Part shown: in pieces, positions 11,901 through 22,874 of the stretch
Layout of the letters: every line of letters starts with the position of its first letter
How positions within the stretch are numbered: position 1 is the first letter of the stretch
Translations under genes and position numbers: made by a program
The notes under the pieces: generated by a model
The model's database searches: none
What the model saw: only the letters and a program-made list of their open reading frames with translations
What the model was told of the DNA's origin: nothing
Origin: Datura wrightii
Lineage: Eukaryota; Streptophyta; Magnoliopsida; Solanales; Solanaceae
NCBI GenBank assembly: GCA_035772735.1
Contig: JASDFA010000010.1
Location: 156,986,501-157,050,500, forward strand
Direction: 5' to 3'
DNA: 64,000 nucleotides

Positions 11901-12733
11901 AAAACTAACATACATCACAATCTTCTTTGAAAAATTCATTTATGTGAATCGTGATAGATCCATAAATCATATAATATACAAAAATAGATGAATAAATATT
12001 ATTTAAATATTAACTAGTAATAATTAATATATAACATAGATTCGTTATATGATTGTAATTACTCCTCTCCTATAATAATTTTCCCAATCTGAGCACCATA
12101 GACTTACTTTGGGCCTTTTACATTTTGGAGCAGACATAAGGCAAACTGGGCCTACTATTGTATTTCTATCGATTTTACATTTTGTAATTATCCCCTTAAG
12201 TTTGTTAAGACTTTACCAAATAGAATAATGATACTCGTAATAGTTAGTTATTCATGAGAGTTCACTTGTAATAAAGAGGCAATGTATTGTGTTTGATTCA
12301 TTTAATACAAGGAAAAGAAAATTCTTCAAATTGTTCTGTTAGATTGTTGATAATTTTAAAATTTTTCATGTTGATGCTGGATGAAATCTTTATTTTATTT
12401 TCTATAATTATATTCGATTTTGAACAGAATTTGAAAAAGAAAGAATTATTTTTTGATAAATATTCTCGTTTGTCACGTGGGGTGACACGGGTTTGATACG
12501 CGACAACGACGAATACAAATTTTTTAATTTCTCTTACGTATTTCCTTTGCATTTTCACATGCCTCTCTTCAATTATATATTATTCAGAAAGTTATAAAAG
12601 TGACTCAATTTTTATTAATCTGATTTTCTGGGTTGATTTAATAATATTATTACCCAGACCAGTGAACAAAACACAAATATATACTCAGAAGGGGTATACA
12701 TATTTATTCTCCTAGTAACATAATCAAAGTAAA
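11901..12733. other. AT-rich DNA with a possible copia-type LTR fragment; 3' flank of copy B
   Basis: Around 12240-12300, GAGAGTTCACTTGTAATAAAGAGG looks like the transcript-end part of a small copia LTR on the plus strand, but I could not define its ends. From about 12590 onward the sequence is the conserved 3' flank shared by the AOP copies. Confidence 0.35.
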
Positions 12734-13752
12734 TTAAACTGAGACACCATAATAAGTCTTTAGAACAGATTCACATCTTTGGCCTTCTTTAGTAGAGTAG
12801 AAAGCTAGTAATTCATGGTGATCAAAAGGCTTAAAGAGTAAAGGATGCTTTTCATCTACCAACTCTTGTGGTGCTTGGATCATGTATCCAACTTTAGGTA
12901 GTGAAAACAAAGTGATAGAGTACCTTACTTTGTTTCCTTTCATCATCACTCTATGGTCCGGTGCATGCACCCGACCATTTGTCCATGCCTATATACGAAA
13001 ACAATATTCAAGAAAAGAAAAAGTCCGTTTGTACATCTATATACTGACAATATAAAAGAATTTCACATATCAAGTCATCTAAGAGATAGTTATTGATAAA
13101 TGTCTATAAAGAAAATGAGATTAGTAATCTAAGACACAAGACATGCTACCTAGACCATAATTGATTAAAATAAATTGATATTATCTTAAGAAAATGATTA
13201 TATTCAGTGGCATAGTCATAAATATAAAAAAATATTAGGGTGATCAGTTGAGTATCTAATTAATTTCAGGATATGACAATGGGTACACTAGTTAAAAAAA
13301 TTGAATTAAATATGGTTGATCACTCATAACTTAAAATTTCTAATCCACTATTGTAACGTGAGAACCTAAGTTAAATTCAAAGTAAAAAAATGCATAGCTA
13401 GAAGAGAACATTAATGTTGGAAAGAGTTTACATGTAGACAATCTTCAATCATGATAGTGAAAGTGTCTGGTGTAGGATCGACATTGATCCACTGCTCATC
13501 TTTGGTTAGAACTCAAGACTATTTACCTGATTTTGGTACAATATGATAACAATTCTCTTGTCTGCGTGGGCACTTAATCCTATATTAGTCTCATTGTTTT
13601 GAGGTGCTTTATACTTCATCAATAGAAGAATGTAGTTGGCCGAATTCATGTGCTCATCCATGTACTTTTCGATGCCTAAGCTCTCCAGGATCATCCTCCT
13701 TACTGTCTGGTCTAACTCTGATAGTTACTTCGAGTATGATTGAATAATTTTA
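12734..13752 (-). pseudogene. AOP-type 2-oxoglutarate dioxygenase, pseudogene copy B
   Basis: Exon 3 (12734-12988, 255 bp) is still open. It keeps the second metal-binding His and the R-Y-S motif that binds 2-oxoglutarate. Exon 2 (13432-13752) has correct splice borders but two lesions. A TAA at 13725-13727 replaces a Gln codon nine codons into the exon. One base is missing after GLE near 13525, which puts the last third out of frame. The metal motif reads HAD instead of HTD, and the MIGDS motif reads MIEDC. No exon 1 was found between 13753 and 17100; the upstream side is lost or replaced. The remaining 3' flank is like that of C. It is a pseudogene, less decayed than A. Confidence 0.9.
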
Positions 13753-14029
13753 CTGACAGCACATATAAAAATTTGGGAAGAATTTCATAAAAAATGGTGT
13801 ATGAATTTGACGACTTTTTACTGTGCATTTACTCTCACATTATATTAGAATACTTTTTCGATGCATATTTATTTAAATCAGTACTTACCTTTAAATCAGA
13901 ATTCATGCAGAAAAAAGGATTTTGATCATGAAAAACATTGAGGGCAAGATTTTTTTTTTTTAAAGTAAAAAACGCATGTTAATAAATAACTTATCTTTAA
14001 AATTACAAACATGTGGATATATTAACGAA

Positions 14030-14170
14030 TTGAAAAGTTGAATTACATGTATAATTTACAATCTTTATAAATCATACACATTTAGGGAGATAATCCCTTC
14101 TCAATTAGCTAAATTTATGAGTTAATTCATAAACTGAATTAATAAGTAATTGAAACGCTAATATATTTTA
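14030..14170. repeat. Left edge of the C duplicated block
   Basis: This stretch matches 37605-37735 almost base for base (for example TTTACAATCTTTATAAATCATAC). It ends in the TATATTTTA target site of the Mutator-like element that follows. Confidence 0.85.
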
Positions 14171-15279
14171 GGAAAAAAGCATAAGTATCCCTTTGAACTA
14201 TGACAATATATTCAACTACACACCTTTTCTTTTAGGGGATTCTATTACTCCCTGAACTATTTTAAAATGGAATAAATACACAGTTATGTGTTGGTGTGGC
14301 AAAGAGAGTGTGCTCACTCTTTTGGAGACATGTGAGAGTTTAAAAATAACTTAAAATTTAATTAATATGGACACATGTCCATTTTTTAATTTGATACTTT
14401 ATAATTAATTAATATTAAAATTTAAACTAATATATTTTGATTTATTTTTCTTTTCTTTGTTTGTAAAATATAATGAAATTTTATTATTTTCATAATTGGC
14501 GCTACTAAAAGATAACATAAATTAGATTAAATTTAGATTGCCTATAATAGTATTAATTTATAATGAAAATTATAATTTGTAGTAGTGTTAATATTACTAT
14601 CAACACATAGACGGATTAATATTCTTATAATAACTAATTTAAATTTAAAAATTATATAAATTTTTATTAATATTATTATCAGCGCATGATCAAGTTTATT
14701 ATTATTTTTTCTTTTTAAAGTAATTGATGTTACTAAAGGCAAAGTCAACGGTAACATAATGTTACTAGTTAAGAATTTTCAGAAAATCAAAATAAAATAA
14801 TTTAAATGGTAAAAATAAATTGAACCCTAACATTTTTAAAAACTATTTTTTGTCAAAAAATATTTTGTTAAAACTAATTCAATTGCTAAATTTGCTATCG
14901 GAATTAGAATTTTTTTTTTTAAAAAAACAAAGCCAACAGTAGCTCAATTACTAAAAAAGTAAATTAAAAAAATTGACTTTATTTCACAAAGAAAGAAAGA
15001 AAAATAATTTAAAAATATCTACTTAAATTTTAATATTAATTAAATATAAAGTGTCAACTTAAAAAATGACATGTGTCCATATTAATTAAATTTTAAATTA
15101 TTTTTGGACTCTCACATGCCTCCAAGAAAGTGAGCACATACGCTCTCTTTGCCACATCAACACCTAAGGGTGCATTTATTTCATTTTAAAATAGTTCAGG
15201 GGGTAATAAGACTCCCTAAAAGGAAAAATGTGTAGTTGAAAATATGGTTATAATTCAAGAGGGTATTTATGTTTTTCCC
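14171..15279. mobile_element. Mutator-like MITE (1109 bp) with long inverted repeats
   Basis: A perfect 9-bp target-site duplication, TATATTTTA, stands at 14162-14170 and 15280-15288. The ends are inverted repeats of about 300 bp, starting GGAAAAAAGCATAAGTATCC on the left and GGGAAAAACATAAATACCCC on the reverse-complemented right. They share TGGCAAAGAGAG and AATTAATATGGACACATGTC. The middle is AT-rich and has no transposase. A 9-bp duplication plus long terminal inverted repeats is the mark of the Mutator superfamily. The empty site is preserved at about 37739-37748 in the duplicated block. Confidence 0.9.
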
Positions 15280-15288
15280 TATATTTTA

Positions 15289-15460
15289 TTTAAGTTCGTG
15301 TTCAAAATTATATATCTTTTAGTCACAATAATGTTTTAGATTCGTCAGTAACTGTATTTGCGAATTTTTTGAAATGCCTAACATCTTCTTCGAAAAATCA
15401 TTTAAATCTTTATTTTTTTATGATTTTAAATAAAGGCTTTCAAAAATACCTTTAAAATGA
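15289..15460. repeat. Duplicated block, right of the MITE
   Basis: Matches 37749-37870 (shared TTTAAGTTCGTGTTCAAAATT and GTATTTGCGAATTTTTT). It continues the segment interrupted by the MITE. Confidence 0.85.
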
Positions 15461-15559
15461 TTAGCTAATTTTCATAATAATTCGGTGACGAATTTATATT
15501 TAACAAAAAATATGAAGTAATGAAATGTTTTTAACACGAATTGAAAAACAGATCGTAAC

Positions 15560-16965
15560 AATCATTGTCTTTAGTTTGTTAGACGTTGAGTCTTCTCCTT
15601 CTGCCCTTTATAGTGCTATGAAAATAAGCAGAGTTTGAATCCCCTTCTGCAAGCCATTTGATTCTTGTTTCTATTCTCATAAAAGATTTTTTTCTTTTTC
15701 AACATTTGAATATAGGTGGCATTAGCATGATTCAGAAGAGTTATATTCTCAGCTGATTTTCCAGCACTAAAATTTTTATTCTAATTCAACAATTTTATCC
15801 TCCATTTTAGTCTACTTCTTCAAAGATGTCTGTCTCTAAAAGTTGCCCTGGACCAAACACTGAAGCCTTCTTCAGCTTTTGGTGAAGGATCCACAAAGGA
15901 TTATCAATAATGTTCTCCTTCCATATTTGTCGTGCAAGATTTAAGAAGATTTCTGTGCTCAATTAAAAAATTTAGAAACTTAAAAGAACTTAATAGGATT
16001 GGAGTTTTCAAAATTAAACATTGATTAGTAAGGGAGCATGATCAAATCCTGATCTTGCCATATGGTTAACAATAGTGAAGTCAAAGCAATTTGTCCACTC
16101 AATATTAATCAAAACCCTATCAAATCTTTCCCATATACCCCCAAGGCCCCTATAATCACACCTTGTAAAAGGATCACCAAGAAAGCCAACATCGTGTAAC
16201 CCAAAATCCTCCGTACAACAACATACCCAGCATAATCTCACAATGTGAGGTCTAGGCATGATAGAGTATACGCGGGCTTTACCTCCATACAATTTAAGAA
16301 ATCAAAAACGTATATACCTAATATAATCCCACAATGTAAGGTCTAGGGAGGGTAGAGTGTACACATGCCTTACCTCCGTACAATTCAAGAAATCAACAAC
16401 ATACCAAATATAATCCTACAATGTGAGATGTAGGGAGGATAGAATATACGCATACCTTACATTTGTACAATTCAAGAAATCAAGACTGTTGGAAATGTTA
16501 CAAGGTCTGCCAGCTTTCTTTTTCTTAGATCAAGTAATGACATTTAAATCTCAAAACAATGTCCAGGGACAGTCCACTCTAGAGGAGAAACTTCTTCCAA
16601 AGATTATTTCTCTCATCTCTAGCATTTTTACTAAAGAGTTGTAAATAAAATCTTCTCTGTATCACAAATATCTTTTAACACAAGCAGAGACATACTGATC
16701 ATTGCTAAAACAGAATATTGACATCATAAATGTCCTCTCATATGATCCAAATTTTGTTATTGGAATTGCAAAAATAATTGTCCTTATCAAGCTGAGCTTT
16801 GAATTTAATTGTCAGCTAAATTATCCTGGATTGGAACATGTAAAATAGGTTCCTGAAGAATATTTTGTACTTGGGTTTTGAAAGTTTCAACCTATCAAAT
16901 ACACCCATGGTCCTTATCCCTCTAATATTCCAAGAGATGATATTAATCATAGAAAACATTGGCAA
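15560..16965 (-). pseudogene. LINE ORF2 endonuclease remnant
   Basis: On the minus strand, MINIISWNIRGIRTMG near 16905-16960 matches the start of plant LINE ORF2 endonuclease. Its C-terminal part lies at 16020-16210: DVGFLGDPFT, IWERFDRVL, IEWTNCFDFT and DHAPLLI. In the family the last motif is SDHxPL, carrying the catalytic Asp-His pair, which is present here. Frames between the two are broken, and a tandem repeat block (16220-16485) interrupts the domain. The reverse transcriptase part was not seen here. A separate LINE reverse-transcriptase remnant lies at 35700-36935. Confidence 0.75.
16220..16485 (+). repeat. Three tandem copies of a roughly 95-105-bp dispersed-repeat module
   Basis: The block ATAATCYCACAATGTRAGGT...AGRGTRTACRCATGCCTTACCTCCGTACAATTYAAGAAATCAA is repeated three times with small differences. 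It resembles the fragment at 3070-3200. It lies inside the LINE remnant. Confidence 0.75.
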
Positions 16966-17353
16966 ATAAATTTTTTGGAGCCTTTGGGCTATAGTTTTTA
17001 AAGGAAAGAAGTTAAATAAATAATACTTTGATCAATGACGATTCTACTGTAGCAGGTTTGAATTTTTTATATAATAAGAAAAAAGAAAGAGATATTCACA
17101 TCTCATGATCAGCTTGACATTTATTTCAATTCTCACATTAAATAGAGATTATTTAGATTAATGATGATAAAGAAACTATGAAAAACTATATTAGAGCACA
17201 AAAGAAAATTATAAAAGCGACCAAACTTTGTTTTATTAATCTGGTTTCTGAGTTGGTCTAACAATATTATTACTCAGACCAGTGCATAAAATACAAGTGT
17301 ATACTCACAAGAAGCATACATATTTATTCTCCTAGTAACATAATTAAAGTAAA

Positions 17354-19285
17354 TTAAACTGAGACACTGCAATAAGCCTTTATAGGAGATTCACATCTTA
17401 TACCTTCTTCAGTGTAGCAGAAATCTATGAATTCAAAATAATCAAAGGGCTTAAAGAGTAAAGGATGCTCTTCATCTACCAATTCTTGTGGTGTCTCTAT
17501 CTTGTATCCATCTTTTGGTATTGAAAACAAACCAACAGAGTACCTTGCTTTGTTTCCTTTCATCATCACTCTATGATATGGTGCATGCACCTGACCATTT
17601 GCCCATGCCTACGTCCAAAAATAATCACACAAACAGTCCTTCATATTCAAACAAAAAAAAGAAAACTCAAAAATTAAATGACAGAAATAGTGTGTTTGAA
17701 GTTTTATACACTGATAATATAAAATAATTTTCACATATTAAGTCATCTAAAAGATTATTATAGATAAAAATGGGATCAGTAACATGAAAAATAAGACATT
17801 TTGTCTGCCTTAACTGGTTAAAATAAGTTGACATTATAAACTTTTTAAATATTTGCAGTGGCAGAGCCACAAAAACTGAAGAATGGTCAGTTAAACACTT
17901 TTTATTCAGAAAAATTATACAATATACATAAAGAATTATACTGCATATATTGGTCAAAATTAATTTTTATAAATATATATTAAATTTTGAATATTTTTAG
18001 TAAAATTTCTAATTTTGCAATAATATATTGAGTGCTCAACAAGACATCATTGTTGACCCAAATATATTTATATTATAAACTTGGTAAGAAAGGAAAAGAA
18101 AAAAGAGAATGAGCATGCAATATTTGGATATGACAATGGGTGCACTAGGTAAAAAGTAGGATAAAAAGTACGTAGTTAAGCATTCATAACTAAAATTTTT
18201 TGAATCTGTCACTATAGCGGGAGAGCCTATATATAGAGCTAAACTAAGGAAGAGGTTAATGTTGAAAGAGCTTACGTGTAGAGAGTCTCCAATCATGACA
18301 GTGAAAGTATTTGGTGTAGGTTCGACATTGATCCACTGTCCATTTTTGGCTTGAATTTCAAGACCGTTTACCTGATTTTGATACAGTATGGTAATAATGC
18401 ACTTATCCGTGTGAGCACTTAGTCCTATTTCAGTCTCATTGCTTTGAGGTGCTTTATACTTCATCACTCGAAGAAGGTAGTTGGCCGAATTCATATGCTC
18501 ATCCATATACTTTTGGACCCCTAAGTTCTCCACAATCATCCTCCTTACTGTTTGGTCTAACTCTGATAGTTGCTTCGAGTATGATTGAATAGTTTTACTA
18601 TCGACATACAAAAATTAAATTAATTACAGTAATAATGACATCTTATTTTTCCTGTTTCAATTCATTTATTTTATTTTTCTTTTTAGTCCATTTAAAGAAT
18701 GATGTTTCTTTTATTTTGTGGCATCTCCTTAATTCTAACTTCCACATGGCATGTTTAGGACTACAAGATTAAGGATATTTTGGTACATTATTTAGTTTAA
18801 GTCCACGAGATTCAAATGTTTTCTTTACTTCTTTAAACTCCGTGTCAAGTTAAAATCAGATAAATAAATTGAAACAAAGTGAGTAATAAGAATTAATGAA
18901 GCAGAATGTTTTACCAAAAAGAAGGGTTTCCCTGGGGCCAGAGAGCTTGAGTGAATTTTTCAGCTTTATAAGGGATGTTAGCTTCATCAATGCCCATATT
19001 TTCATAGAGTGGAACTGCAGGATGCTGTCCAATGTAGCCATGGAAGGGTTTGCTTGAAACGTTTCTAAGTTTGGTTTGTAATGGGAGATCAAAAAGCTCT
19101 TGTAAGGATTCAAAAATGGATTTTCGAAGGTGTAAAGGAATTTTATCAAAGGATGCTTCAAAACAACCATATTCTACTAGTGCTTTGTGGACTTGACTTT
19201 TCACTTGGTTCCATACAAGTGTTCCTGGCTTTAGGTCTTCATGAGAAAAGTCTATTTTTGGAAGCTTGATGTTTTCAGAACCCAT
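17354..19285 (-). CDS. AOP1-like: AOP-type 2-oxoglutarate/Fe(II)-dependent dioxygenase, copy C (intact)
   Basis: Three exons join in frame: 19285-18915 (371 bp), 18597-18276 (322 bp) and 17608-17354 (255 bp), giving 315 residues. Introns of 317 and 667 bp have GT-AG ends. The start is the Met of MGSENIKLP; an in-frame Met four codons earlier is less likely, because family members begin MGS. The N-terminal non-haem dioxygenase domain spans about residues 6-115 (IDFSHEDLKPGT, FDLPLQTK, KPFHGYIGQ). The 2OG-Fe(II) oxygenase core spans about 160-290. Iron ligands are His186, Asp188 (AHTD) and His243; Arg253 and Ser255 (RYS) should bind 2-oxoglutarate. No signal peptide is seen, so it is probably cytosolic. 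The substrate is unknown. AATAAA at 17323-17328 (minus) may be the poly(A) signal. About 89% of residues match copy D. Confidence 0.93.
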
Positions 19286-19344
19286 ATTTCCTTGCAAGAG
19301 AATTTTGCTATATGTTTGTTATGCTTAATTCCATGCAGCTGAAC

Positions 19345-19356
19345 CTATTTATAAAG
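19345..19356 (-). promoter_or_regulatory. TATA box of gene C
   Basis: CTTTATAAATAG on the minus strand lies about 60 bp before the start codon. The same 12 bases stand at the same distance before gene D. The short 5' leader and the shared core promoter suggest both genes can be transcribed. Confidence 0.65.
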
Positions 19357-19359
19357 AAT

Positions 19360-22125
19360 TTGAAATACTTCATTCGTTTCAGTTTGTTTGCCTTACTTTC
19401 ATTTGTGATCCATTTAAAAAAAATGTCTCTTTCATTTTTTGGCAACTCTTTATTTTCAAGTTTCCACATGGCATATTTAAGATCAAAAGATTAAAGGATA
19501 TATTGATACATTCTACATATCTTTAATTAATGATCTCAAGATTTAAAAGTTTTCTTTACTTTTTTAAACTCCATGGTAAGTCAAAATCAAACAAATTAGT
19601 TATTTAGGCCCAACTTGTTTGCATTAAGATTAAGACGTTTGAATTTGAATGCACATCTAAATGATTAAGATGTCACGTGTTCTCTAGATCCGAACACTGA
19701 ATGATTAAAATTATTTATTTTTCAATATCACAATATGCATAATTTATTTATTTATAAGTATAACAAATATATAATTCAAATAAGAAAGTAATTTAGATAT
19801 AAAAAATGTTTAAATTTAATAAAATTAAATCATTATTTGATGAAATAATGAAACATTTATATTCGCTGGTGATGGTGGAGATGATTTGTAATAGTTGTCA
19901 TGGTGATCAGTTGGTGCTAGTGGCTAGTAATGGTGATCGTGATAGTTATGATAGTGGTGGTGGTGATTGTGATAGTGGGTTGATTGATGTTAGCAGTTGT
20001 GGGTATTGGTTGACGAAGGTATTGGTGATATGTAGTTGGCGGCAATGTAGTTGTGATAGTGGAGGTGGTTGGTATAATTATAATGATGTGATGGTAGGTA
20101 TGTTAGCAACTGACATCAGTGATGGTTTTTAGTGGTGGTTGTGATGGGAGATCGGTGGTTGGTGGTGACATGTGGTTAGCGACAGTGGTAGTGGAGATTG
20201 TGATGTAAGAGATGGTGGTGGCTGGTGATTGTGGATCGAGTAGGGTGAAAATTATTCACACAAAATATCTCTTAATGATATGCATAGCGACTTAGGGTTG
20301 GCATCGGTGATGATTCCCAGTGATGGTGGTATTGTAATATAAAAAGTGTTTAATAATAGTGAAAATTATCTACACAAAAAAATATATCTTTTAATAGTAT
20401 TAAAACTTTGTTCAAACTCTTAATAATCTAAATTATTCAACCAAATATGTGCTTAAAATTTAATGCAAACAATTGTATTTAGTAACAGATAAAAATCTTC
20501 ATTAGTTACAAATAAATGAAATCGTTGAAAAGAAGAGCTACTAGGCATAGTTTATTAATTCAACGTATTAGTAGGCCTTTCTAATTTATAACATAGTTAA
20601 ACAAATTAAGCCTCTTAGGTAGAGCCAGGCATAGTTTGGACAAAATTGAAATTCGAAGTTTTTGTATGTTTGATTTAATTTAATTTTTTATATTTATATT
20701 TATCTTTAGAAATTAGACATAAGTCTATATAGCTAATACTAATCAAATAGCCTGCTAGTCCATCTATCATATTAGTTTAATGAACAGTACAAACTGGATG
20801 CATGTTATTATATTTTTTTAGTTGTTATTTAAAGAGTTGCTAATACTGCATCCACCTTAAAAGAAGTATATTATTTAATATTTAAATTAAGTTTATAAAA
20901 GTTGAATAGCGATTGATTTAAATATGAATTATTTATAGTATATATATGATTTATGCAGACATGATTTTACTTAGTTAAATTAAAAAATATTTGGTTAATG
21001 ATTTCATTGCTCGAATAAATATTTTATTTGTATGATTGTGGTGAGAATGAAAAATTATTAATAGTAATTTGGTATGAGTACTTTATTAGGATGTTCATTT
21101 TGATAACAAAGAGACATTTAACTTATAAGCTTAAATTTGAAAATGTAAAATAACCAAACTAATTAATTCGAAATCAAATTTGATAAAATCTATTCTTTAA
21201 GATTGAATTTGAATTTTAGTTTTTTAAAAATAAACGTAAAAATTTTGACTGAAAATTTTCATATTTAAGGCGAATCGTTTGAATGTTGAAGTCTATTCCT
21301 GGGAGGGTTTATAAGGATATTAAAAAATTGAATAAGTTAATATTGCGTGTTTATTTAATTGTATCTTTTAACTAGATCTTCCTAATTTATTCATCACTCT
21401 GATTTCAAATTGTGTTATAATTATATAATCTCTAAAAATCAAATGATATATATTTTTACACATTATTCAATTGAACAAGCATGCTGCGCTCTTCTAAAGA
21501 ATGAAATTAAAAAGACAAAATTATTTTTGAAAGTAAACACATGAATGAATGTGATTGTCTTTTTTTATTCTTCTTTTCTTTGTCTCTTTTAGTCCTTTTA
21601 AAGAAAAAAGAGAAAGTTCTTGTAATATTATTTCCAGACATATTGTGAATTTTCATTGATAAAATTGTCTAGAAAAGATAATGAAAATTAAATGTGTAAT
21701 TTTAAAATATAGTACATTGAACAAAGTGGAATAGATTTGTACTTGATGTTAATTGGACCTTTTTGTGATTACTTGTACTTTAATTTTTCTCACAATTATT
21801 TCTAGTAATTAAATTGTCAATTGGTAGTCAATCATCTCATACAAGCTCATTCCATCATTTTTTTTCTTTTTTTATATATCACTACAAAAATATATTATTT
21901 TTGAAAAATACGACATTCATTAATGGACCATTCTATTAAAATATTGAGCATGTCGTCTTATACCAAATGTAGTTTGATGTGCAAGAAAAAGCATACCTCT
22001 GCACTTTAGAAAATAGAGGACTAGTATAGGAAATAGGATCACCCAAAATTATTATTACGTTCAAATAAACATGTGATTTTTGAATGGGTTAGAGAAGACG
22101 TTAATAAGGGTTAAAAAAAATTAGG
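19360..22125. repeat. Upstream part of the C duplicated block
   Basis: Non-coding sequence that aligns along its length with about 41095-44065 upstream of D. It ends abruptly near 22125 in GC-rich transposon sequence. I see no gene in it. Confidence 0.75.
19840..20330 (+). repeat. GT-rich low-complexity tract (GGT/GAT repeats)
   Basis: Imperfect GGTGATGGTGGT-type repeats fill the tract. A 108-codon open frame through it is composition-driven and not a gene. A shorter, diverged counterpart lies at 41590-42130. Confidence 0.8.
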
Positions 22126-22129
22126 ACCG

Positions 22130-22600
22130 CGTCGGCTGAGGGAGATGGTGGAGCCAACACCTCCAGACCTATCGGGCCATTTGAGCGGATTAAGGCCGAG
22201 ATGGCGACTATGCGGGAGATCCTTGGAGGGTTGCCAGACCTCCCTCCCCCAGCCGGCTCTCCATTAGCAGATCCTCCACTAGCCAGCCCTCCGGTGCAGT
22301 AGCTGTCGACTCAGGAGAGATGCAGGGGGCGATTACTGCTCTTGCCTAGGCCCATGTTGAGCTTCAAGAGGACTTGGAGTGGGAGAGGAGGAGGCGACGT
22401 TCTTGGAATAAACTGCTTGTCCGCATGTGGAAGGGGATCAAGAAGATCCTAAAGACTCTTGCTCCCAGTGCCAGGACACCTCAAGCGACTAGGCAGGACC
22501 GCCCCGAGTTCTCCTTCCTTAGTGGGTTCGAGGAGGGAGCGGACGAGAATGTAGGCAGCAACAGCGACGAGGCCTTCAGCTAGATGGTGTTCTTCTCTCC
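22130..22600 (+). pseudogene. Transposon-derived ORF remnant (uncharacterised)
   Basis: A GC-rich island on the plus strand encodes PFERIKAEMATMREILGGLP, a Pro-rich stretch, then TAG (CAG in the presumed ancestor), a one-base loss near 22320 and another TAG. It then reads HVELQEDLEWERRRRRSW and a WNKLLVRMWKGIKKI helix, ending at TAG near 22582. From memory, similar coiled proteins sit near the 3' ends of some Solanaceae LTR elements. I cannot give it a function. It abuts the end of the C block. Confidence 0.5.
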
Positions 22601-22874
22601 CTACTGCTTTGCCTTTATTACTATTTTGGGTAGCCTCCATTTGGAGCTTGTAAGACAATACTATTTTCTTTTTCTTTTTCTGCTTTTGGATATTGGTACT
22701 TGTTCTTTGAGTGCCTGTTTGGCATTCGCTGACATTGGCCTTGTTTTTGGCTCCCTTATGATATCGTAATAATTTTCCTATATTCGCCTTGCTTGTCCGT
22801 TTTCACTATATTTTATCTATCATCTGATGTTCATAACAGGGATATTGGGATTCTAGAACTTGCACACAAGCCAA

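Noticed and set aside
18856..19170. 104-codon frame, also seen at 40588-40902
   Set aside because: Shifted-frame shadow of AOP exon 1; its conservation follows from the real exon.
19806..20132. 108-codon Gly/Asp/Ser-rich frame
   Set aside because: Low-complexity translation of the GT-rich tract; the D block does not conserve it.
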